42,302 bases of DNA from Bacillota bacterium (GTDB lineage: Bacteria > Bacillota > Clostridia > Oscillospirales > Acutalibacteraceae), in assembly GCA_021769885.1 (NCBI GenBank), contig JAETSA010000015.1:1-42302 (forward strand), written 5' to 3'. The notes beneath the pieces were generated by a model. The model did no database searches, had not been told where the DNA came from, and saw only the letters and a program-made list of their open reading frames with translations. Numbering within the stretch: position 1 is the stretch's first letter; every line of letters begins with the position of its first letter. The position numbers were made by a program, and so were the translations under genes. Positions 16,176 through 24,203 of this stretch are shown piece by piece.

Positions 16176-16418
16176 ATGGGCATTTATGAATTTGTTGTAA
16201 ACCGTATTTATCAGTTGTGCAAGGAAAGAGATATAACACCGAATGCGTTAAGCTATTCAGCGGGCGTTTCGCAATCGACTATAAAGAGCATTTTAAACGG
16301 AGAAAGTAAAAATCCCGGCATTGTAACCATTAAAAAAATTTGCGATGGGTTGGATATTACGGTCATCCAACTTTTCGATGTCCCGGAATATGCACAGCTG
16401 GAGCAGGAGCTGAAGTAG
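16176..16418 (+). CDS. Small XRE-family helix-turn-helix regulator
   Basis: 80 residues, essentially one HTH_3 domain: helices IYQLCKERDI, ALSYSAGVSQSTIKSILNGES and IVTIKKICDGLDITVIQLFD. SQSTIKSIL is the recognition helix. ATG 16176 follows TGAGGAAA at 7 nt. It is divergent from the dynamin-like gene and its start lies inside the longest possible frame of that gene, so the two share a short control region. Proteins of this size are common stand-alone regulators in clostridia; the targets are unknown. Confidence 0.85.
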   Translation: MGIYEFVVNRIYQLCKERDITPNALSYSAGVSQSTIKSILNGESKNPGIVTIKKICDGLDITVIQLFDVPEYAQLEQELK

Positions 16419-16765
16419 ATATTTCTAAAACGAACCACACTTCGATGCGGCATTCGACCGCAAAAGCTTTTTCGCTTCGGCATAAAATTCGGATGTGCAG
16501 AGATGTTGCGGAGCTTCCGTTTTTTCTGCCTGTGCATCAGTCCGTGCGGAACAGAATCAGTATGTATAAAACTGTCGGTTTCAAACATATCCCGAAAAAG
16601 CATATCCGTGATTTTTTCGGGATATCTGTTGCTTTCGATCTCACGTCTGTGTAGCCGTTTGCGTGTGTAAACGACGGTTTATCCATCTTTTTCTCTCGCT
16701 GTTTTATTGGAAATAACAGTTTGAGAGGGCAGCCTATGCGAAAAAAGAAAAGTGCATAAAATAAA
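16419..16765. other. Gene-free stretch with two inverted repeats
   Basis: No coding frame with a start signal is convincing here. A perfect 13-bp inverted repeat (ATATCCCGAAAAA, arms 16587-16599 and 16613-16625) and a weaker hairpin near 16693-16730 precede a strong terminator at 16766. The segment could encode a small RNA or be the untranslated tail of the XRE gene. Confidence 0.4.
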
Positions 16766-16808
16766 CAGGAGCGACAATCTTCTGCCGAAAAATGTCGCTC
16801 CTGTTTTT
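16766..16808 (+). terminator. Rho-independent terminator
   Basis: CAGGAGCGACA pairs with TGTCGCTCCTG (16793-16803) and is followed by TTTTT. Confidence 0.85.
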
Positions 16809-16860
16809 ATAAAGAGGTTATGAAAAAGATGACTTTTATGGTCGGGAGCAAGCATAAAAT

Positions 16861-16894
16861 AACGCTGAACTCAAAATGAATTGAGTTCAGCGTT
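16861..16894 (-). terminator. Terminator of tRNA-Thr
   Basis: AACGCTGAACTCAA pairs perfectly with TTGAGTTCAGCGTT. On the minus strand ATTTTAT follows. It lies 4 bp beyond the CCA end of tRNA-Thr. Confidence 0.8.
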
Positions 16895-16898
16895 ACGT

Positions 16899-16974
16899 TG
16901 GAGCTACTGGGCGGACTCGAACCGCCGACCTGCTGATTACGAATCAGCTGCTCTACCAACTGAGCCACAGTAGC
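16899..16974 (-). tRNA. tRNA-Thr (anticodon CGT)
   Basis: Complete cloverleaf on the minus strand. The acceptor stem pairs GCTACTG with CAGTAGC, the discriminator is T and CCA is encoded. The anticodon arm is CTGAT-TCGTAAT-CAG with anticodon CGT (reads ACG), and the T-loop is TTCGAGT. A partial, interrupted copy lies 137 bp upstream. Confidence 0.95.
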
Positions 16975-17111
16975 GTATTTAGTTTTATGATTGGTTTTTG
17001 CTCTGCCACGGTTTTGAAAAGGTGCTTACCTTTAGAAAAAGTCTGACTCAAAAAGTTTGCGGGGGTTTTGGAAAAATTATTCTTAACTACATCCAAAGAA
17101 CTACATCCAAA

Positions 17112-17266
17112 GACCTGCTGATTACGAATCAGCTGCTCTTCCCTCAGAAATATAGTCGTTCTGCGAACTTGCGTTCGCATTACTCCTTATTTCTTCACCT
17201 CATTTTGCTCGTGCGTTTCGTCCACCGGACGGCACTCGCAACTTCGCCCAACTGAGCCACAGTAGC
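17112..17266 (-). pseudogene. Interrupted partial copy of tRNA-Thr
   Basis: 17112-17139 is identical to the anticodon-arm segment of the intact tRNA-Thr, and 17248-17266 is identical to its 5' acceptor and D-arm segment. In the intact gene these are almost contiguous; here about 108 bp separate them. That insert contains small hairpins (TGCGAAC/GTTCGCA, CGTCC/GGACG). The T-arm and 3' acceptor strand are absent; AACTACATCCAAAG, repeated twice in tandem (17089-17111), takes their place. It cannot fold as a tRNA. Confidence 0.8.
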
Positions 17267-17331
17267 ATATGCATTTTTATTGCGGGGGCACGCCGCCGCG
17301 CTGTTCACGCACTTTGTTTTACAGCCTTTAT

Positions 17332-17360
17332 ATTATATATGAGATGCTAAAGAAAAGCAA
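17332..17360 (-). promoter_or_regulatory. Minus-strand promoter for the tRNA-Thr region
   Basis: On the minus strand TTGCTT, a 17-bp spacer and TATAAT (plus-strand 17332-17337). It lies upstream of the broken tRNA copy, so a transcript would read through the relic before the intact tRNA. Confidence 0.65.
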
Positions 17361-17520
17361 GAGAATTTTTTTGATTTCGCAAAGTTTTTTTGCGCAGTTT
17401 TTTTGCGAATTTTTTGTGGACTTTTTTGCGTGTATCTTACAAGGGAATTTTGCAGGCGAATCTTAGGTGAATCTTACACGCGAAAGCGGTTGTTTTGCAT
17501 TTTTTGTCGCAGGCTTATTC

Positions 17521-17550
17521 TTGACAACTGCCCTTGTTTTTTGCTATGAT
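17521..17550 (+). promoter_or_regulatory. Promoter of the PASTA protein gene
   Basis: TTGACA (17521-17526), an 18-bp spacer and TATGAT (17545-17550), about 90 bp before the start at 17639. Confidence 0.7.
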
Positions 17551-17638
17551 ATATATTTGTAAAGATAGAACTTATTTCCTTCAGCGATAGACTGAAATCC
17601 GATGAGGATAAATCATTTGATATTCGGAGGGCTTGATT

Positions 17639-19306
17639 ATGGTTCAGGATACACTTTGTATGGGCTGTATGAAAGAAATCGGCGATGCGGCGGTTTGTCC
17701 GCACTGCGGTTTTTCAAAGGATACGCCGCAGATTGCACCGTATTTGCCGCTGCAAACCATGGTCGCAGAGCGGTATTTGGTCGGCAAGGTTGTGTCGGCG
17801 GGCGGAGACGGTGCGACGTATATGGGCTGGGACTGCACGCGTAAAATCGCCGTGCAGATTCGTGAATTTTTGCCGGAGCAGTTGGTTTCCCGTGCGGCGG
17901 GATCAACCGAAGTACAGGTAAAGCGCGGCGGAGAGCTGTTGTTCCACGATGGGCTGTCGGCGTTTTTGGATTTGTGGCGAAAGCTTGCGCGTGTGCGCTC
18001 GCTGACGGCAATTATTCCTGTGCTGGATATTTTCGAAGCCAATGAAACAGGGTATGCGGTTTCGGAATTTGTGGAAACCATTACGCTGCGTGAATTTTTG
18101 CTGAAGAGCCGCACCGGTTACCTGACCTTTGAGCAGACCAAAGCACTGTTGATGCCCGTGGTGTCTACGGTGTCAAAGCTCCACGAAATGGGCATCGTGC
18201 ACTGCGGTATTTCCCCCAATTCCCTGTGCCTGGGGCGCGACGGAAAAATCCGTTTGACAGATTTTATGATTCCCGACGCGCGTGTGATGAACAGCGGCTT
18301 TTCCGCCGAACCTGTTTCAGGGTATGCGGCGATTGAGCAGTACAGCCGTTCGGGGAGTATCGGTCCGTGGACAGATGTTTACGCATTCGGCGCGGTGACC
18401 TATCGTATGCTCATAGGCAGTATGCCGCAGGAAGCTCCCGAGCGCGTGGCGAATGATAAGCTGATGATTCCTGCAAAATTCGCGGAGAGCCTGCCCGCTT
18501 ATGCGGTGAGCGCGATGCGGAATGCCTTGGCAATTACGCCGGATGACCGCACGGAATCCATTGACGACTACCGTGAAGAGCTTTCCGGCTCACCAAAGGT
18601 GATGGTCGCCCAAAAGAGCGCGGCAGATGCGGCAATCAAAGCCAAAACGACCGAAGAAGAGGAAGCAGAACGCCGCCGTAAAGAAAAAATGCGCAAAGAA
18701 ATTCTGCGCAAGCAAGAGCAAACACGCATATTACTGATTACATTCGGCATTGTGATTTTAATCGGCGCTTTGCTGATTGGCGGATATCTGTTCTTCACGC
18801 GTGATACGTCGGATACATCCGACACGAGCGCGCCTGTGGAGCAGGAGCTTGTGGATGTACCGAATTTCGCGGGGCAAAGCTATACGCGCATCAAAAGCGA
18901 CACGGTGCTCAATGAGCGCTTCCATTTTGTCGTTGAATATGCGTTCGACAGCAATGTCGAAGCGGATTATATCATTTCGCAGGGTACTGCGGAAGGTCAG
19001 CGTGTGCCGATGGGGTCGGATTTGAAAATCGTGGTCAGCAAGGGCACGGAAATCATCACACTGCCCGATGTAACGGGTATGCAGTATGACGCCGCCGTGC
19101 AGACGCTCATTGCCGCAGGATTTACCTGTACCAAGGTGGAAAAGGAAAACGACGGCACGCATACGGCGGGCATCGTAATTGCCACCACCCCCGAGCACGG
19201 CAAGGATTACGAAAAGGGCAAAGAGATTTTCGTGCAGGTTTGGGGCGAAGTCCCGACCACGCAAGGTAATGGTGCGAATGGCTTTTTAGGCGGTTTATTC
19301 GGCTAA
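17639..19306 (+). CDS. Zinc-ribbon, pseudokinase, PASTA membrane protein
   Basis: 555 residues. An N-terminal zinc ribbon (Cys7, Cys10, Cys20, Cys23) leads into a Ser/Thr-kinase fold (about 45-315), a charged coiled segment, one membrane helix (about 362-386) and two extracellular PASTA repeats (ELVDVPNFAG..., ITLPDVTGM...). PASTA domains bind peptidoglycan fragments in PrkC/PknB-type kinases. The catalytic residues look lost: the VAIK lysine is Arg75 (AVQIREFLP), HRD reads HCG (188-190), and the HRDxxxxN asparagine is Ser195; only the DFG aspartate remains (DFM). It is therefore probably a pseudokinase acting as a cell-wall-linked scaffold or sensor. ATG 17639 follows GGAGGG at 7 nt. Confidence 0.85.
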   Translation: MVQDTLCMGCMKEIGDAAVCPHCGFSKDTPQIAPYLPLQTMVAERYLVGKVVSAGGDGATYMGWDCTRKIAVQIREFLPEQLVSRAAGSTEVQVKRGGELLFHDGLSAFLDLWRKLARVRSLTAIIPVLDIFEANETGYAVSEFVETITLREFLLKSRTGYLTFEQTKALLMPVVSTVSKLHEMGIVHCGISPNSLCLGRDGKIRLTDFMIPDARVMNSGFSAEPVSGYAAIEQYSRSGSIGPWTDVYAFGAVTYRMLIGSMPQEAPERVANDKLMIPAKFAESLPAYAVSAMRNALAITPDDRTESIDDYREELSGSPKVMVAQKSAADAAIKAKTTEEEEAERRRKEKMRKEILRKQEQTRILLITFGIVILIGALLIGGYLFFTRDTSDTSDTSAPVEQELVDVPNFAGQSYTRIKSDTVLNERFHFVVEYAFDSNVEADYIISQGTAEGQRVPMGSDLKIVVSKGTEIITLPDVTGMQYDAAVQTLIAAGFTCTKVEKENDGTHTAGIVIATTPEHGKDYEKGKEIFVQVWGEVPTTQGNGANGFLGGLFG

Positions 19307-19377
19307 GGCGAAGCGCACGAACACAATATGCCGTTTGAAGCTATAGCGGGTTCAACCTCTTAAAGCATAATAGATAC

Positions 19378-19420
19378 GCCCCGACGAGCAGACAGAACTC
19401 TGTTCGTCGGGGGCTTTTTT
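19378..19420 (+). terminator. Rho-independent terminator
   Basis: GCCCCGACGA...AGA pairs with TCTGTTCGTCGGGGGC and is followed by TTTTTT; it ends the PASTA protein transcript. Confidence 0.85.
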
Positions 19421-19456
19421 ATGATTGCTGTGCAGAGAGGTGAATTAGTACCATCC

Positions 19457-19735
19457 CGTAGGGGCGGATGTTCTCGCCTGCCGGCTCGGTCGGTGCTTCT
19501 AAGCTTCGCTTAGAGGTGTCCACCGGACACCCGCACCCTCATCCGCCCGCGCACAGTCGGATTTTTCGCAACCCAACGGCGAATCGCAACCCCGTAGGGG
19601 CGAACTGTGTTCGCCCGCGGGTCGCTGAGGTCAGCGATCCCCTACGTCCGTAGGGGCGATTCACGAATCGCCCGCAAAATCTGTACAAACAAAAGCGGCG
19701 CGAGCAAGCTCGCGCCCTACGGTATCCGATTTATT
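19457..19735. repeat. Intergenic hairpin array
   Basis: Contains GTAGGGGCG-type hairpins with stems GCGAAC/GTTCGC, GGGTCGCTGA/TCAGCGATCC, GCGATTC/GAATCGC and GGCGCGAG/CTCGCGCC, plus nested insert copy B. This is the first array of this family downstream of the 17-kb stretch that has none. Confidence 0.85.
19471..19538 (+). repeat. Nested structured insert, copy B
   Basis: Begins TTCTCGCCTGCCGGCTCGG and ends CACCCGCACCC, inserted between GGGCGGATG and CATCCGCCC of an outer hairpin. Internal stems are CTAAG/CTTAG and GTGTCC/GGACAC. The insertion point relative to the outer hairpin is the same as in copy C. Confidence 0.75.
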
Positions 19736-19823
19736 TCGTGCGGATAAAAATTACGAAAAAATTACAGAAAAAAGAAGAAAAATACAATCCGTAAACAGAA
19801 GTATTAAGACTCTCGGAAATCTA

Positions 19824-19877
19824 TTGCCGCCTGAAAATCAGGGATTTATACTGTAGATACGGTAAGAATATACAGTA
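19824..19877 (+). promoter_or_regulatory. Promoter with TACTGTA/TACAGTA inverted repeat
   Basis: TTGCCG (19824-19829), a 17-bp spacer and TATACT (19847-19852). An inverted repeat TACTGTA (19849-19855) and TACAGTA (19871-19877) overlaps the -10 and start-site region. The same half-sites occur at the gntR promoter (28549-28575). Confidence 0.6.
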
Positions 19878-19892
19878 TAAAGGAGAGTTCAT

Positions 19893-20591
19893 ATGGCATC
19901 AGAATATACGGTGCAGAGTTTGCCGAAGCGGCAGGAAAACGCTGACGGCATCACGTACCAAAATATGTTTTGGCTGTTTATGCTCGGCAATGTGGCGGGC
20001 GTTCTGTTGGAGGGCGTGTGGTGTTTTGCGCGGTTTCACCGTTGGGAGTCGCACGTGGTTACGGTGTGGGGCCCGTTTTGCTTGATTTACGGTGTGGGCG
20101 TTGTGATTTTGTATATTGCCGCTGCAAAGCTCAAACGGTATAATGTTGCAGTGCGCTTTTTGGCGGTGGCGCTGATTTTGGATGCGGTAGAATACTTCTG
20201 CGGCTGGCTGATTGACGCAGGCTTGGGTATGAAAGCGTGGGATTACAGCAATGAATTTTTAAATGTCAAAGGCAGAATTTGCTTTTGGATGACTTTGCTT
20301 TGGGGCGCGGCGGGCTTGCTGTTTGCGCGGTTTTGTATGCCTGCGTGTCAGAAGCTGTTCCGAAAACTGCGCGGACACGGTTGGAGAATCGCCTGCACCG
20401 TGCTTTCGGCTTTTATGATTGTGAATCTTGCCGTAACTGCGACAGCGATGGTGCGCTGGTCGGCACGGCACGAAAATATTGCGCCGTCCACATATGTCGG
20501 ACAGCTTGCAGACCGTCATTTTAACGATGAATTTATGCAGACCCGCTTTATGGAATGGTCTTTTATTGAACCTTATGGACAAAACGCATAA
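19893..20591 (+). CDS. Putative ABC-transporter type IV (CmpB-like) membrane protein
   Basis: 232 residues with about five to six membrane helices. MLGNVAGVLLEGVWCFARFHRWESHVVTVWGPF and the following segment LIYGVGVVIL match the hallmark of the putative ABC-transporter type IV family (Pfam ABC_trans_CmpB), followed by WLIDAGLGMKAWDYS and WMTLLWGAAGLL. The biochemical role of the family is not established and no ATPase adjoins it. AAAGGAGAG lies 7 nt before ATG 19893. It has its own promoter and terminator. The operator-like repeat suggests shared control with the GntR/ABC operon at 28.6 kb (inference). Confidence 0.75.
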   Translation: MASEYTVQSLPKRQENADGITYQNMFWLFMLGNVAGVLLEGVWCFARFHRWESHVVTVWGPFCLIYGVGVVILYIAAAKLKRYNVAVRFLAVALILDAVEYFCGWLIDAGLGMKAWDYSNEFLNVKGRICFWMTLLWGAAGLLFARFCMPACQKLFRKLRGHGWRIACTVLSAFMIVNLAVTATAMVRWSARHENIAPSTYVGQLADRHFNDEFMQTRFMEWSFIEPYGQNA

Positions 20592-20654
20592 TACAAGTTG
20601 ATTTTCCAAAACGGGTTTGGTGTCTTTGCCTATATTCGAACCTTGTTTTTCTAC

Positions 20655-20688
20655 AGTTCCGTGCATTGCTTTGCACGGAACTTTTTTC
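20655..20688 (+). terminator. Rho-independent terminator
   Basis: AGTTCCGTGCA pairs perfectly with TGCACGGAACT and is followed by TTTTTT. Confidence 0.9.
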
Positions 20689-20731
20689 TATAATATAAAA
20701 TAGAGTAATTTACGGGAAGGGAGTGGCGCAG

Positions 20732-22111
20732 ATGTTTTCTTTTTATCAGATTACCGATTTGCATTATTATGCGGCGGATGTTTTGAAGCCGCAGGGCGAT
20801 GCGTGGGAATACCGTGCAAAGTACGACCAAAAATGCGTGGCGGAAAGCGGCGCGATTTTAGACGCGACGATTGACAAGCTGCTTGCGGACAGGGAAACCG
20901 AGGTTGTACTTATCAGCGGTGATTTGGTCAGCGACGGCGAAAAGGAAGGGCATCACGCTCTGATTCCGAAGCTGCGGCGTCTGACCGCGGGCGGCAAGCG
21001 CGTGTATGTTACCACTGCGACACACGATGTTGCGCCGTACCCGCCGTATCCGAAAACCTATTTTGCCGATAGGGGCGAGGTGCAGTCCGAGGGACTCGAG
21101 AAGCCGAAGCTTTTAGAATTGTATTGGGAGTTCGGACCTGCTGACGCGCTTTCCGTACATCGTGAAAGCTTTTCCTATGTCACGAAAATCGCGCCGAATA
21201 TCCGCCTGTTTGCGCTCAATGATGACGGCGTCGGCTGGGAACGCGGCTTTCACGGCTATTTGGAATCGGAATTGCAGTGGCTGAGGGAGCAGCTGGAGGA
21301 AGGCAAAAAAAGCGGCGACATCCTGCTCGCGATGGGACATCATCCGCTTCTCAAGCCGAGTCCTGTTTACAGCCCCGCCGACGAAATCCTCGGCGACAAC
21401 GAAAAAATCGCGGCTCTGCTCGCAGATGCGGGTGTGCACTTTATGTTTACGGGGCACACGCATATGCAGAATATCAGCTATTTTGATTCTCCGCGCGGCA
21501 ACCGTATTTTTGACATCAATACCGCAAGCTTAATCGGCTACCCGAGTCCGGTTCGGAAAATGACCCTGACCGAGGAAACCCTCACCGTCGAAACACAGCA
21601 CATTGACAAGCTCGATTGGGATCTCGGCGGCAAGAGCTATTTAGAATACAGCAAAGACCATTTCGAATTTATGCTGCGGGACATATTTGACGCCGCCGCA
21701 CACGATATCCGTCATTTCTGCGAAATCAGCCAGGGGTTCAGTCTCTCCAAAGAAAAAGCGTGGAAGCTGCGCGTGCCGATTTCGGCGGCGGGGAAGCTGA
21801 TGGATAAGCTGACCTTCAGGAAAGCCGCGCGAATCTTTTGTTGCTCGAAAAAGATACATCCCGCTGTGCGTGACCGGCGGCTTTGCGATTTCGTCATTGA
21901 TGTGGTGCGCAATATTTACGCGGGTGATGAGCCGTATGCACCCGACACCCCCGAATACATCTCCTTTACGGCACTGGCAAAACCCCTGATGCCGATTTTG
22001 CGGCGTGCCTTGAAAACACCCGATCCGCAAGCCTTTTTAGACGGCATTTTATATAACAGCGGTTACCCCGACAACGACGCGGTCTTGCCCGTGCCGAAAA
22101 CGGTAAAATAG
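20732..22111 (+). CDS. Calcineurin-like metallophosphoesterase
   Basis: 459 residues. Motifs in order: ITDLHYYA (Asp and His ligands), LISGDLVSDGEKEGH, TATHD at the place of the usual GNHD, MGHHPLL and FTGHTHMQN. The core is thus a class-III-type phosphoesterase, with the conserved Asn of GNHD replaced by Thr. A C-terminal region of about 150 residues is extra to the core and unrecognised. ATG 20732 is preferred to GTG 20723 because GGGAAGGGAG lies 8 nt before it. The next gene, a GPH symporter, starts 15 nt downstream, so the enzyme may act on a phosphorylated sugar or nucleotide linked to that transporter (inference). Confidence 0.8.
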   Translation: MFSFYQITDLHYYAADVLKPQGDAWEYRAKYDQKCVAESGAILDATIDKLLADRETEVVLISGDLVSDGEKEGHHALIPKLRRLTAGGKRVYVTTATHDVAPYPPYPKTYFADRGEVQSEGLEKPKLLELYWEFGPADALSVHRESFSYVTKIAPNIRLFALNDDGVGWERGFHGYLESELQWLREQLEEGKKSGDILLAMGHHPLLKPSPVYSPADEILGDNEKIAALLADAGVHFMFTGHTHMQNISYFDSPRGNRIFDINTASLIGYPSPVRKMTLTEETLTVETQHIDKLDWDLGGKSYLEYSKDHFEFMLRDIFDAAAHDIRHFCEISQGFSLSKEKAWKLRVPISAAGKLMDKLTFRKAARIFCCSKKIHPAVRDRRLCDFVIDVVRNIYAGDEPYAPDTPEYISFTALAKPLMPILRRALKTPDPQAFLDGILYNSGYPDNDAVLPVPKTVK

Positions 22112-22126
22112 AAAGAGGGAATTTGT

Positions 22127-23602
22127 ATGGAAACTTATACACCGAAAAAGGAATGGATGGCGTATTGCATCGGCGCGCTCGGGCAGGGTATGGTGTATGC
22201 CGTGATGAGCTCGTACATATCGGACTTCTATATGAATGTCTTAAAATTGACGCCGCTGTTCGTCCTGCTCTTAATGCTTTTGGCGCGCGTGTGGGACGCA
22301 GTCAACGACCCGATTATGGGATATATTATGGACAGGTCGCATCCGAAGCGCGGCAAAATGCGTCCGTATCTTCTGTACACGCCGATCCCGATTGCGATTT
22401 TGACCGTTTTGCTGTTCTATGCACCGAATCTTTCGGGGACAAAGCTAATGGTCTATGCGGCAATTACTTATGTGCTGTGGGGGATGATTTACACCGCCTC
22501 CGACGTGCCGTTTTGGAGTCTGCCGAACGCCATGACGCCGAATCCCGACGAGCGCGGAAGCATCATCAGCAAAGGACGCACCGCGAACGGCGTCGGTTCT
22601 GCCGTGCCGATGGCATTCTTTATGATTTTGGGCTTCGTATTGCCGAAATTCAATCTGAGCGGCACGGAGCTTGAAAAGACAAAATATATGGTCATCGCGA
22701 TGTTCTGCGCGATTGTCGGCAATATTTTGTTCTCCAGCGTGTATTTCAAATCCAAGGAGCGCGTGCGCATCCCCGACCCGCCCAAGCGCAAAAAAGGCGA
22801 AAAGACCGCACTCGGGCAGATTTTCAGCTGTAAGCCGCTGATGCTGACCGCCGCGATGGGCATTCTTTCCTCCGCACGGTATATGTATCAGGCGGGCGCG
22901 GTGCACGTGGCGCGTTACAGCTTTTACATCGGCAAGGATTTGACGGGGCTTACGGAAATTGAAAAGGAAGCCGCTCTGCAAAGCAACATCTCTTTGGTTT
23001 CCACGGTATTTCAAATCGCAAGCGCACTCGGTATGTTTGGCGCGATGCTGTTAATGCCCGTGCTGTTCAAAAAGTTTAACTACAAGCAAATTATCATTTC
23101 TACGTCTCTAATGGGCGCGGTTTCGAGTATGATTGTTTGGTTCTTGGGCTACGAGCGTTTTTGGCTGTGTGTGCCGTTTTTTGTGATTTCCTGTATCCCG
23201 CTCGGTGCAATCAATGTTTGCGCATTCGCGATGATTGGGGACTGCCTCGACTATATGGAATGGAAAACGGGCGCACGTCTTACGGGGCTCGGTTCGGCGA
23301 TTCAAAGCTTTGTTACGAAGCTCGGCAATGCTATCAGCACAAGCTTTATTATTGTAATGTATATGATTGTCAATCTCGATGTGGCGAGCATCAGCGCCAA
23401 GGTCACGGCGAATCCGCTCGAGATGGACGTGGGCGTGCGCACAGGTATGTTCAGCCTGATTTCGATTATTCCCGCCGTATCTCTGCTCCTTTGCACCGTA
23501 CCGCTGTTCTTCTATGACTTGGTCGGTGAAAAGAAAGAGAAGATTACGCGTGAGCTTGCCGAACAGCGCAAAGCCCGCGGCGTCGTGATTGAAGCAGATT
23601 AA
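22127..23602 (+). CDS. GPH-family sugar:cation symporter (MFS)
   Basis: 491 residues with about 12 membrane helices. The signature WDAVNDPIMGYIMDRS, then KRGKMRPYLL, marks the glycoside-pentoside-hexuronide:cation symporter family, which imports glycosides with Na+ or H+. SLPNAMTPNPDERG and the central AALQSNISLVSTVF also fit. GAAAGAGGG precedes the ATG at 7 nt, and only 15 nt separate it from the phosphoesterase gene, so they are co-transcribed. The specific sugar cannot be deduced. No glycosidase is nearby. Confidence 0.88.
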   Translation: METYTPKKEWMAYCIGALGQGMVYAVMSSYISDFYMNVLKLTPLFVLLLMLLARVWDAVNDPIMGYIMDRSHPKRGKMRPYLLYTPIPIAILTVLLFYAPNLSGTKLMVYAAITYVLWGMIYTASDVPFWSLPNAMTPNPDERGSIISKGRTANGVGSAVPMAFFMILGFVLPKFNLSGTELEKTKYMVIAMFCAIVGNILFSSVYFKSKERVRIPDPPKRKKGEKTALGQIFSCKPLMLTAAMGILSSARYMYQAGAVHVARYSFYIGKDLTGLTEIEKEAALQSNISLVSTVFQIASALGMFGAMLLMPVLFKKFNYKQIIISTSLMGAVSSMIVWFLGYERFWLCVPFFVISCIPLGAINVCAFAMIGDCLDYMEWKTGARLTGLGSAIQSFVTKLGNAISTSFIIVMYMIVNLDVASISAKVTANPLEMDVGVRTGMFSLISIIPAVSLLLCTVPLFFYDLVGEKKEKITRELAEQRKARGVVIEAD

Positions 23603-23616
23603 GGATTTTTGCAATT

Positions 23617-24095
23617 CCGTAGGGGGAGAACTTTATTCGCCCGAAGCGGACAGCCGCAAGGGCTGTCCCTACGGTGTGCAAAACAACGTATAGCCTAATG
23701 ATAATGAACTGATTGTGTAGGGGCGGGTTTCCACGCCCGCCCGAGCAAGGTTGGATTTTGCACCAACGAAATGTGGTGCACCAATCGTAGGGGCGGGTTT
23801 CCATGCCTGCCCGAGCAAGGTTGGATTTTACGGAAACTTGTAGGGGTCGCCGACTCGGCGACCCGCGGACGGACGGGACGTCCGTCCCTACGCGCAAATC
23901 CAATTTACATCGTGCAAAATTTCGCGGAACGCGTCATCGGTCGTTCCCTACGCCTGTAGGGGCGATTCACGAATCGCCCGCAAAACCCGCACAAACCCAA
24001 TGGCGGGCGTGGAAGCCCGCGCCCTACGCTCTGCATAGCAGATTTGCGAAATTCGAAAAAGGACAGCCACGAGGGCTGTCCTTACAGTATGCTGT
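23617..24095. repeat. Intergenic hairpin array
   Basis: At least seven hairpins with GTAGGGG or CCCTACG boxes; stems include GGACAGCC/GGCTGTCC (twice), GGGCGGGT/ACGCCCGCCC (twice), GGTCGCC/GGCGACC, GGACGGACG/CGTCCGTCC and GGCGATTC/GAATCGCC. Linkers contain GGTTGGATTTT. No gene is seen. Confidence 0.85.
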
Positions 24096-24141
24096 ACGAT
24101 GCCGCACAATGCGACAGTTTTTAACATTGTAAATTTGCGTG

Positions 24142-24170
24142 TTGATTTTTAAGGGTAGCTATGGTAAAAT
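24142..24170 (+). promoter_or_regulatory. Promoter of the zinc-ribbon membrane protein pair
   Basis: TTGATT (24142-24147), a 17-bp spacer and TAAAAT (24165-24170), 33 bp before ATG 24204. Confidence 0.65.
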
Positions 24171-24203
24171 TACACTACCAATATATTTAGGGGGATTTTT
24201 ACT

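Noticed and set aside
17112-17266. tRNA-Thr with an intron
   Set aside because: The 3' half (T-arm and acceptor strand) is missing and the gap is in the D-arm side, not the anticodon loop; bacterial tRNA introns of this kind are not expected. A broken copy fits better.
5089-17266. Prophage or integrative conjugative element
   Set aside because: No integrase, relaxase, phage structural or type IV secretion gene was found. tRNA-Thr and its broken copy resemble an attachment site, but the duplicated part is the 5' portion and anticodon arm, not the 3' end usual for attachment.
18758-19264. 168-codon minus-strand frame antisense to the PASTA repeats
   Set aside because: Shadow of the PASTA-encoding region; no start signal and no recognisable domain.
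22445-23014. Long minus-strand frames inside the symporter and phosphoesterase genes
   Set aside because: They are antisense shadows caused by biased third positions; the sense genes have clear family motifs.
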